NCBI GenBank assembly: GCA_030247855.1
Contig: JAPDRN010000025.1
Span: 1 to 64,000 of the forward strand
Reading direction: 5' to 3'
DNA from: Knufia peltigerae
Taxonomy: Eukaryota; Ascomycota; Eurotiomycetes; Chaetothyriales; Trichomeriaceae
DNA: 64,000 bases
In this document: piece after piece, positions 55,830 to 64,000 of the stretch
Numbering within the stretch: the stretch's first letter is position 1
Layout: each line of letters begins with the position of its first letter
Program-made: the position numbers and the translations under genes
The notes under the pieces: generated by a model
What the model was told of the DNA's origin: nothing
The model's database searches: none
What the model saw: the letters and a program-made list of their open reading frames with translations, nothing else

Positions 55830-58419
55830 TTAGATATTCGTGGACGCCAGATGGCCGATGTCGTCGTTAGCGTTTACATCGAAAAGGCTGTCCAACCAGT
55901 CATAATTATCCGTCACAGGCAACATACCAAAGACGTCGTCGGAAGGCATGGGCAAGCCGAAATCCACCTCTTCACCATTTTTGAACATCTCATTACTGGA
56001 GTACGCCATTTGCCTAGTTGGTCCGGCAGTATTGGTGCCTTGTGCTACGGCATCTGACGACGTTGTTCTATCGTCGGTCCCTTCCATTGCACTGGGAGAC
56101 GCACCATTCAGACACAAGCGGGTCCTAGCAATGACGGCCTCGAACATGCGGACGGTCCAGATGAGGCTGTTCCAGGACTCGCAGCTTTCGCGTACGTATT
56201 CGAGTTCGGAGAAAATTTGGGCCTTCATCACGGCCAGCTTGCGCGGATTGGTTGCAGGGTCTAGGACTATCTCAATACGCATGGCTAGAATAGTCGAAGC
56301 GCAAGTCATACTATCAAGAATGGTTAGCTGTCAGCATCCAGTGCTGGTGTAATGGGTCTAAAAGGGGAAGAACCTACAAGGATAGAGGGCATAGATGAAG
56401 CACCTCGTGCAAGGATGCCCGTTGGATCATGCTCGAGAGCTCGAACATGCTAGTTTCCTGTCGTTGTCCCATCCTATGCATCGAGGTCAAATCGCCTGTG
56501 GTCCGATAATGGTCCTTAACCGCACGGCAGAATACCGCCTCCAGTCGATATCCCATCGCTAGGAGGACCAGGACCAAGACTTTGTCCGAGCTCCACTCGT
56601 CTTGGAGAGCGTGTGTTATTTCGACAGGTAATTGTTTTCGCCAACTGATAATTTGGTTGTTCATCCGATCGATCTCGTCTTGGCTGAACGTTGTGTTGGG
56701 GGCCTTGAATTCTCTGATGAACAGGCCACCTGTAATATGATCAGTTTTACCAGCACGGTGTGGGGATGGGAAGGAAGTCTAAGGAACGGCCTTTACTTAT
56801 GATTGACACCTTGCTATATTCGACCATGAAAAGCTTCTGGAGTGGTGACACGAGTTCAAGTATGTCTTGAAGATCGGCCGGGATCTCGTCATCGTCTTCC
56901 CAGTCTGACTCTCTCAGAGGTGCAGTGTCACAATATCTCTCATTGAATCGTCTCAAGTTATCGATACCGGAGATGGCCAGTAAGGTGTCACGGTTGTACA
57001 AAACCCACCAGATGCGACGAAATAGCCGTTGCGAGCGCGCTCCTAGATTCTCACACACATAGTTTCGGTGAAGACCCATCTGTGTAGCTATTCGTCCAGC
57101 ATTACTCAACCAGTACCGGTAGTCCTTGTCCATTGGATACGAGAAGGACAATGAGCTAAGCATAATGGAACCCTGAAGCATGTATAGCTGCTGCTTTTCA
57201 CACCCCATGTCGTAGAGAAGTGTGGCCTTAGTGTAAAAGGACTTTTGTGCGCTGATACGGTCATCGTATCCTGCTCGTCGGAGAAGATCCATGGGAGTGT
57301 ACGGCACTACATTTGCGAGGATCGATTGCAAGACAAACACTGAGTGGCGGTGGGCGTGGTAGTCCCGGACAAACTTCGCCCGATCGAGAATGGGTGCGTA
57401 AGGGTAAATGTAGGCAAAATATAGACGGAGGAGTTCATCACTGAGGACCAGGTCGCATTAGCGCTACTAAAACGCACCTGGACAGAGGAGATACCCACCA
57501 GACTGGGCGAGGCGGACAGAGAAGAGCACCCTTCGCCTCGAGATACGCCATGTCCGCCGAGTCAAGTCCCGAAATTGAATGCGACAGATCGAGCTGGGAT
57601 CCGTCTTCTTCAACAACGAATCGAACGAAACGATTGGGGGGGTGTTGAGCAAGTGCGCCACCGAGGATGGTCATAGGGTTCACTCCTTCGTGCAACTCGA
57701 TTACCTCCCGCCGGTCCGTGTCCTGAGGTTGAAGCAAAGGCGACATGGCATTCTGCCTGCAGCGGGACATCTCCTCACAAATACGGGACTGGACGTCCTC
57801 CTCTCTCGTTGTCTGCTTTACCATGCTTCTAATGCTCGTGGCATCTTCAATCGCTTCGCCATCGGTCATTGACCCGGGGATCACGGTCGTTCCTTGGGTA
57901 ATCCGACGTGCGCCTTCAACGTCTGAGGCCAATCGCGAGAGAGGTACCATCGAGGCCGCAACGCTGTCTTCTTGCGCATTATCCGCTGGCTGGGGAGAAG
58001 AAGTCGACTTTGTGGGGAAGAGTTGTCAGTGGATGGGGTCAATCAACTGCCTCACCACGTACACGCACCGACATGCCATCAATACCATGGTTCCTACCTC
58101 GCGAAGACGGCGATTGGCCTAGAGTTTGTGTCTCCCGTGGTCTTATTATCGGGCCTCTGAGCCGGACACGTGTCAGCGCGCGTGGGAATCGGGGATAGCA
58201 CATGGAAAAGACTCACCTGGGCACGCCGCCGTGCGAGGAAAGAGCGAGCAGACAGGTATCTGCTTGATTGCGTCGCTTGCATCTCGTACAAGGGATGCCT
58301 ACTTGCCAGGCATTGCACCGCACCTTGCGGATATGGCAATGGACGCATGCACGCGGCCTTCTGGCTGGGCTTTGGTTGAGACAATTGCGTACCTCGGCCC
58401 AAGTGTCATTGGATGCCAT
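55830..58419 (-). CDS. Zn2Cys6 transcription factor with fungal_trans domain, likely cluster regulator
   Basis: Six exons, 58217-58419, 58069-58156, 57499-58007, 56797-57440, 56378-56729 and 55830-56310, give about 758 aa. The zinc cluster is residues 25-56, CX2CX6CX8CX2CX8C, with a basic lead (SPARRPRA). Residues 85-250 are low complexity. The fungal_trans domain starts near PPRPV|CDELLRLYFAYIYP across junction 3 and contains LRRAGYDDRISAQKSFYTKA, the block around ATQMGLHRNYVCENLG and RRIWWVLYNRD. The acidic C-terminus (SDDVFGMLPVTDNYDWLD) could be an activation region. The donor of exon 2 at 58068/58069 is chosen because the nearer donor breaks phase; that junction is the least sure. It is divergent from the P450 gene across 613 bp, a common place for a pathway regulator. 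Confidence 0.82.
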
Positions 58420-59032
58420 TGAACAGCGAAGGCACAAGACAGTGGCAGGAGAGCTACTCCGTACATAATACCTGATGGGGCTTCTGATACTGGAAGAAAC
58501 CGTCAGCCTGAAGTGATGATGGACACCGCAAAACAATGCAGTCGGTGAGATTGTCTTGTAATATCCCCCCAGGACACAACGCCTCAGGGGCCCCGGTTCA
58601 ACCCCGCACATAAGCAAGCGGCACGTGAGAGGACTAACAGGTCTTGACAGATCTTCCACGTCCTTGTGCGCCATTACCGTCGTGTTGCTACCCTACGGCG
58701 CCACAGCTGGTGCCACCCAGCGCCGAACTGGGGCGCCGAAGTGTGGCGCCGAGAGAGCGAAAAGTTTTATTTGAAAGCATCTTTCTTACTACAGAGTAAC
58801 TACCTTATGTAGGGAGAGTGTGGCAGTGCATCGAAATGGACTATTCAGGTTAATGGCAGGCGATGCTGACAGCCTACATTTTTAGCTTGTGCCCGGCTCT
58901 AATATATTGTGTTGAAAGCTCTGCGTGGGATAAAAGTTGTACTCCAGACGCACTGAATATTGTTGCATTTGACGCTGAGTCTTTCAGAGCATTACTTTCA
59001 GTGACTTTCAGGAAGTTCAGATCTTAAGTCTC
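58420..59032. promoter_or_regulatory. Divergent regulator/P450 promoter with three 13-bp tandem repeats
   Basis: Between 58720 and 58757 the word GCGCCGA occurs three times at exact 13-bp spacing (58720, 58733, 58746), within AGCGCCGAACTGG, GGCGCCGAAGTGT and GGCGCCGAGAGAG-like units (the first begins at 58719). A further GGCGCC palindrome lies just upstream (58697-58702), with the near match GGTGCC (58709-58714). The block is sharply more GC-rich than its surroundings. It is a candidate binding site for the adjacent Zn2Cys6 protein or another regulator. No experimental support is available from sequence alone. Confidence 0.5.
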
Positions 59033-61022
59033 ATGATGCTGTTTTCTATTTCGCAAGAACACCTACGGCTAATCGGGTTTGTCTTGGTGGTCTTTGTAGC
59101 ATGCATGCTGAAGCTCGTGTCCATGACAACGAGGTGGAGGAATGCGCCCCCAGGTCAGTCACTTCTGAGGGAAAGTACTACTCCAGATAGTTGGTAATGT
59201 GCTTATGATCCACTTTAGGTCCCCCTGCACTCCCATTGATAGGAAACTTACACCAGATCCCGAAGCGCGATCTCCATCTGCAATATCAGCGATGGGGTCA
59301 AGAATGTGAGTACATATAGCCATCAGTGTGTACAGTTCTGACACTTCTTATGAGATGGTCCCATATTCTCGCTTAAGCTAGGATCGCAGAACGTCGTCGT
59401 CCTTACAAAGGGTGAAGTTATCAAGAGGGTGGTTGACAAACGGAGCGGCAACTACGCCGGTCGCCCCAAGCTCTACATGCAAGACATCTGGGAAGGCTCC
59501 AGAATAATCATGCGTGGCTATGACGCCTTATGGAAAGTCGAACGCAAGCTATATCATCAATTCCTAAACATCAACAAGGCTCAACGATATATTCCGTACC
59601 AGGACGTCGAAACAAAACAGCTACTCGTCGACATGCTCTCCGATTCGCGTGACTTTGAAAATCTCATTACACGCACCACATTAAGTATTGCGACCAGTAT
59701 GGCGTATGGATTCCGGGTTCTCGACCCGAAGAGCGAGGTGATGCTGGAGCTCTTTAGAAACACCCACGGCTTCTTCGTTATGGTGAACAGCAGTAAGTTT
59801 CTGGATTGGTATCCACAGCTAAGACTGGTTGTCAAAGCTTTTCCATCGTGGATCTATCCGATGGCAAAAAAAGCTAAAGAGGTCTACTATCGTGAAAAAG
59901 CTCAATTCCGCCACTTATACACGGCGGCGACACGCGCCGCTCAGGTGGATAATGCTCTCCCCAGTAAGTATGGTGCGATTTTATTCGTACTGCGGCCACT
60001 AATGGTGATCCCTAGGCTTTTCAGCCGATATCAGCCTGGCAAAAGAGTCGTGGAAAGGTAGCGCAAATGGAACGCTTCTCACGGAGCATGCTGCTTCGTA
60101 TATCGCAGGTATTGCAATGGAGGGGGCTGCCGATACTTCAAGTAACACGCTTGCTGGTATGATCAAGGTAATAATATATAGTTGCGTCACAAAGTGTCTC
60201 CGAGCTCTCCCTGCTGACAACAGTCAAGGCTATGATGTTATTCCCAGCCGTACAGGAAAAGGCACAGGAAGAATTGGATTCAGTGGTTGGTCATGACCGG
60301 CTGCCTACAATGGAAGATTTCGAATCCCTTCCATATATTCGCCAAGTGACAAAAGAAGCACTGAGATGTACGCGATTGCCCTTCAGCCCTCTTCGAGTCT
60401 TCTTGTGCGATGCTCACTACACTCTTCACACATAGGGCTTCCAACGGCCATTAGTGGTGCCATCCCACACGCCAGTCTCGAGGACGACGAGGTAGACGGA
60501 TATAAAATTCCGCGTGGCACGACCATCGTGCTGGCAGTATGGGCCGCCAACAATGATCCTGACCTGTTTCCCAACCCCCGAGAGTTTGATCCGACGAGGC
60601 ACAATGCATCTCTGTCCTTTCAGGAGGCAGCCTCTGCACCCGACTATAAGGACCGCGACAATTGGACCTTTGGCGCTGGACGGCGTATCTGCCCGGGAAT
60701 CCATGTCGCAGAGAGGACGCTGTTCCTGGTCACAGCTCGCTTGTTATGGATGTTTAACATTTATAAGGCGAGGGATGCGCACGGCAACGAGATAGAAGTT
60801 GACAAAGATGAGGTCACTCAATCCATCGCCGCAAGACCAGTCTCCTTTCCGTGAGTACTCCAAATTCTGACCAAGGTTAAGTTCGGTCCTGATCGAATCC
60901 CACACAGATGCCTTGTTACTCCACGCAGTGAAAAGCGTGCTGAGATTGCCCGAGCCGAATGGGAGGAAGCGAAAAATTTGTTGGATGAAAATGGAAATTA
61001 CAGGCTCAACGTGCTCAGGTGA
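59033..61022 (+). CDS. Cytochrome P450 monooxygenase
   Basis: Seven exons, 59033-59153, 59219-59305, 59355-59963, 60016-60167, 60229-60367, 60436-60850 and 60908-61022, with introns of 49-68 bp, encode about 545 aa. A membrane anchor (about residues 12-28) and the proline hinge NAPPGPPALPLIGNL place it in the ER membrane. The I-helix oxygen-binding region is AGIAMEGAADTSS (303-315). ExxR is EALR (366-369), next to a splice junction. The heme loop is FGAGRRICPG (448-457) with Cys455 as thiolate ligand. It resembles the fungal group around O-methylsterigmatocystin oxidoreductase-like P450s. Its likely role is hydroxylation of the pathway substrate. It is divergent from the Zn2Cys6 regulator and convergent with the SDR at 61272. 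Specific family number and substrate are not assignable. Confidence 0.9.
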
Positions 61023-61271
61023 AAAGGGCCCTTGAATTGGAATCTTTCCCAAGCAATATGGATATATAACGAGCAAGAAAGGACATGAATGAGGCACATT
61101 ATCTGCCCTATATTGATTCGTGTAACAATTCGATCAACTGGAGGTGAACATATTTTCGCATTCTTCAGGACTAATTTGATACTGGACTCGCTCGAGTCAA
61201 ATCATGTGCAGTCTGCTGGAGCCTTTCCTCACCCTTGCAATGAACAGTGGCTTGATTCATTACAACCTTTG

Positions 61272-62219
61272 TTAGATCACGCCTCTCTGTAGGGCCAATC
61301 CTCCATCACAAGGTATCACGGCGCCATGAATAAAAGACGACTTTTCGCCACACAAGAACGCCAGCAGCCAGCCTACGTCTTCAGTACTTCCCAGCCGGCG
61401 CGCTGGTGTTATTGCGGACAGTTTGGCAGGTGCATCAGACGGGCTTGTAAGGCGGAAGAGGTCGGTGTCAATCATTCCAGGACACACAACGTTAATGCGG
61501 ATTCCATGGGGACCGTAGCCCTGCGCATCTGTTTTGGCAAAGCCGACAATGGAGTGCTTAGAAGCGCAGTATGCGGACATTCCACTGGATGCATTGATTC
61601 CAGCGAGAGAAGAGACGGAGACGATGCTCCCTCGTGTGTCGCTACCTTCTAACGGTGTCTGCTTCATCATCTGCCGGAGCTCCGATCGATGACACAACCA
61701 GGTCTTTTGGAGCGCAAGCAAAAGTCAGACATACAGCTGCAGACGATGCATACGTGGCATTTCAAGCCAACCAGTACCACGTAGCTTTCAGAGACTCACC
61801 CCATACTCGTTGATGTGAATGGTCCTGTCATACACCTCGAGCTCGAGCTCTGCGATTTTCTTCCTCTGGGGAACCACACCAGCAATGTTGAGCGCATAGT
61901 CGACCCGTCCAAAGATAGAAACACATGAATCGACCATATGATTCACAGACGCTTCGTCGGCGATGTTGACCTGCCGAATTTCTACGCAGGTGTTCGCATC
62001 GGCCTCCGCAATCTGCTTTCTAGTTTCCTCCAGGCCTGTAAGATCGATATCTGCTAAAAACAAGCGCCGACATCCTTCTTTCGCAAATGTCACGGCAGTA
62101 CCTCGACCGATACCTAGGAGACTAGGCTTAGCACTCTTGAAAGTCAGCTCTAATGAGTGCATTAACTCACCTGAGGCGGCACCGGTGATCAGGCAGACTC
62201 CAGGAAGTGGAATTGACAT
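61272..62219 (-). CDS. Short-chain dehydrogenase/reductase, catalytically complete
   Basis: Three exons, 62171-62219, 61800-62113 and 61272-61703, with introns of 57 and 96 bp, encode about 264 aa, the usual length of a classical SDR. The cofactor loop GAASGIGRG is rebuilt across junction 1, an Asp (LADID) after strand 2 suggests NAD preference, and the NAG-like motif is NIAG. The catalytic Ser is in VSVSSLAG, and Tyr and Lys are in AYCASK. The C-terminus has PGMIDTD and the oligomer strand IHGAVIPCDGG. It should interconvert an alcohol and a ketone, and could supply the ketone for the BVMO. It shares a 348-bp divergent promoter with the degenerate SDR at 62568. Confidence 0.9.
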
Positions 62220-62567
62220 TGACGATGGCTGAGCTCTGGCGCAAAGAAGCTAATCGGTCAGAACATCACTTGTCCTTCCAAAGCATGCATCAATTTGTAC
62301 TTATAGAGTTGTTGTTTCGTGATGATAAACTTAGGATTTGGCGGCCCGGGACACATGGACCGAGGAGAGGGGAATATCTCCATCCACCGCGGACTGGCGG
62401 CAGCACACAATATAGTCGCCGAAGCCGAGGCAGAATTGGTGATCTTGCTTTTGTGCGGCGACCGACGATGCAATTGAGGCATAATTGAGGCTATATCTTT
62501 GTATCCTAACTAGACGGCTCCCTCTAACTAATCTACATCGTACATTCACCTCGCCTAGGTAACTTGA
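62220..62567. promoter_or_regulatory. Divergent promoter between two SDR genes
   Basis: A 348-bp gap between oppositely transcribed SDR genes. No open frame with family resemblance and no clear repeat. Shared regulation of the pair is inferred from arrangement only. Confidence 0.4.
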
Positions 62568-63479
62568 TGGCGATGTTTCCGGGTGTCGCTGTGGTGATCG
62601 GGGCTGGATCAGGTAGACCTTCACTATCAACTCGCCATGCAAGACCAGACCATGACTGAATTCAACAGGGGATGGGCGAGCAGTCGCCCACTTACTTGTA
62701 CAGAGTGGTTGTAAGAAAATGGTTCTAGGGGATCCGGATGACATCAAGCTTGCGAAGACGGTGGAGGAGTGCCGGGCTCTAGGAAGTCCTGGTCACCGCA
62801 TATCAAGCAAAAGAATCGACACACGAGATCCTGACACCGTGCACGAGTTTATCGCCTTTGCAGTTACAACATTTGGAAGGATTGATTATTGTACTAACTG
62901 CGAGAGACCGGACGGTTTGGCAGGCCAGAGTTTGGACATTGACCTAGCAGAATTCTCTAAGTTCGGGCCAGGTTGGCAGAGAGGAGTAAGTTTCTCCTGA
63001 TAACAACGGCCAATACTGTTGTATTTCGCCATTTCTTACTAGAGATTGATTGATAGGTCTGGCTTTCGATGCGAGCTGAAGTGCGTCAATTTCTGGTTCA
63101 AAATGAAAAGGGGCAAAAAGCTTCGGCGAGTATAGTGAACGTCGCAGCCGCGCAGGGTCTTGGTAGTGAGCTAGGATTTCCTTCGTTTTGTGCTGGTGCC
63201 CACGGCATTGTCGGCATGAGCCGGGCAACTGCGCTGGATCATCTTGAGGACGGCATTCGGATCAACTGTGTATGCCCGTATCCTCCTCGCCAAACCGCCC
63301 CCGAAACTCGGCAAGATAGCAAAGCATTGCGACATCGCTTGCCACTGCCCCCCCTTGGTCGCGACATTACTTCAGAAGAGGTGGCGCAAGCTGTAATTTT
63401 CTTGCTCGGAGAGTCATCAAGTGCAATCACAGGAGTTGAGTTGCCCGTCGATGGGGGCTGGTCTCTAACACATCTTTGA
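62568..63479 (+). CDS. SDR-like protein lacking catalytic residues (possible pseudoenzyme)
   Basis: Three exons, 62568-62613, 62669-62985 and 63057-63479, with introns of 55 and 71 bp, give an unbroken frame of about 261 aa. The Rossmann loop is GAGSGDGRA, with Asp where SDRs have Ile or Met. The NAG position reads TNCERPDG. The Ser position reads NVAAAQG. The Tyr/Lys motif reads FCAGAHG, so Tyr is Phe and Lys is Ala or His. All four catalytic positions are therefore substituted, although the C-terminal part (EEVAQAVIFLLGESSSAITG, PVDGGW) is normal. It may be a binding or scaffold partner, perhaps of the neighbouring SDR, or an early pseudogene with no stop yet. Splice junctions keep phase. 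It is divergent from the intact SDR. Confidence 0.7.
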
Positions 63480-63694
63480 GTGATGGGCAACGGTGACGTT
63501 CTGTTCGTCTTGGGCAATAGTAACAATTCAGCCTGCAGAGTGCGGCAAGAAGATGGACAGGTAATGCGCACTTGGCTATATTATAGACTGGACTAAAAGA
63601 CTGCTAGCGGTGGATAAATGACAATGAAACCTTTGTTCCAGCTCACTAGACATGAAGAGGACCTCTCTGATGATCAAGCGGAATAGATGCCCTA

Positions 63695-64000
63695 CTAGAC
63701 TTTGGTCTTTGAGCTAGTCACTGTCTTCTTGTAAAGGTCGCGTAGATCCCGCTTAAGATACTTCCCACTGGCTGTCTGAGGCAGATCTGATATAAACACA
63801 ACGCCGCCGGCCAATTGTTTGTATTTTGCCAGACGCTTGGCGGCATACTTTTTGACCTGGTTTTCGCTCGGGCGGTCGACATCATTCCCTTCTTTCCTCA
63901 CAACGAAAGCCCGAGGAAGCTCTCCGTCCAAAGGATTGGGGGCCGGAATCCCGATGACTGCGGCGGCAGCAATCAAAGGATGTGACATCAGCACAGCTTC
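63695..64000 (-). CDS. Acyl-CoA ligase (AMP-binding, 4CL-like), C-terminal part; gene runs out of the window
   Basis: The visible 101 codons are the C-terminal lid domain of an AMP-forming acyl-CoA ligase. EAVLMSHPLIAAAAVIGIPA is the region after the hinge, then GELPRAFVVRKEG, KYKQLAGGVVFISDLPQTAS and GKYLKRDLRDL, with the catalytic Lys in the ASGK motif. The 5' part lies beyond position 64000. The C-terminus is KTKV, with no obvious peroxisomal signal. It would be a second CoA-activating enzyme in the same cluster, suggesting two acid activation steps. Other members of the superfamily cannot be excluded from the tail alone. Confidence 0.85.
   Translation of the reverse strand, partial: EAVLMSHPLIAAAAVIGIPAPNPLDGELPRAFVVRKEGNDVDRPSENQVKKYAAKRLAKYKQLAGGVVFISDLPQTASGKYLKRDLRDLYKKTVTSSKTKV

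Noticed and set aside
56311..56377. Reading the regulator at 55830-58419 as two separate genes (stop near 56376)
   Set aside because: The frame closes only inside a good GTAGGT...TAG intron that rejoins in phase with a continuing helical region and acidic tail.

Overview
The window looks like an ascomycete (Pezizomycotina-type) fungal chromosome. Genes carry short introns of about 50-95 bp with GT...AG ends. There are Zn2Cys6 regulators, a Dal5-type permease, a cytochrome P450 and fungal-only families. Two blocks (about 1-4,800 and 14,000-27,600) are extremely AT-rich, have no long open frames, and hold repeats whose copies differ almost only by C-to-T and G-to-A changes. That is the signature of repeat-induced point mutation (RIP). 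I cannot name the species.

Layout. Position 1-4,800 is a RIP block with one partial and one complete copy of a 1,856-bp TA-flanked DNA transposon, ending in RIP-graded tandem repeats. Position 5,081-13,982 is a gene island: an S33 peptidase, a Zn2Cys6 regulator, a seven-helix membrane protein and an unrecognised fungal protein. Position 14,000-27,600 is the second RIP block, with a long inverted repeat and an 11.0-kb Ty3/gypsy-type LTR retrotransposon (233-bp LTRs) that carries two further copies of the 1,856-bp transposon inside it. Position 27,869-43,063 has a secreted lysophospholipase, an intact Zn2Cys6 regulator and a Dal5-family transporter, mixed with four damaged genes: a second Zn2Cys6 regulator, a ThiJ/PfpI protein, a metallo-beta-lactamase-fold hydrolase and a short-chain dehydrogenase (SDR).

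Position 43,990 to the window end is a dense, apparently intact metabolic cluster: an HSL-type alpha/beta hydrolase, an AtuA/DUF1446 protein, a class III CoA-transferase, a hotdog thioesterase, a 4-coumarate-CoA-ligase-like enzyme, a Baeyer-Villiger monooxygenase (BVMO), a Zn2Cys6 regulator, a P450, an SDR, an SDR-like protein without catalytic residues, and the 3' end of a second acyl-CoA ligase. No polyketide synthase, peptide synthetase or terpene cyclase is visible. The set reads better as a catabolic route: hydroxylation (P450), oxidation to a ketone (SDR), oxygen insertion (BVMO), ester or lactone hydrolysis, CoA activation and CoA-level processing. The substrate is unknown; a terpenoid-like or other alicyclic compound is an inference from the AtuA and BVMO families.

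Exon boundaries were assigned by hand from splice signals, reading-phase consistency and family motifs. They have not been tested against transcripts.
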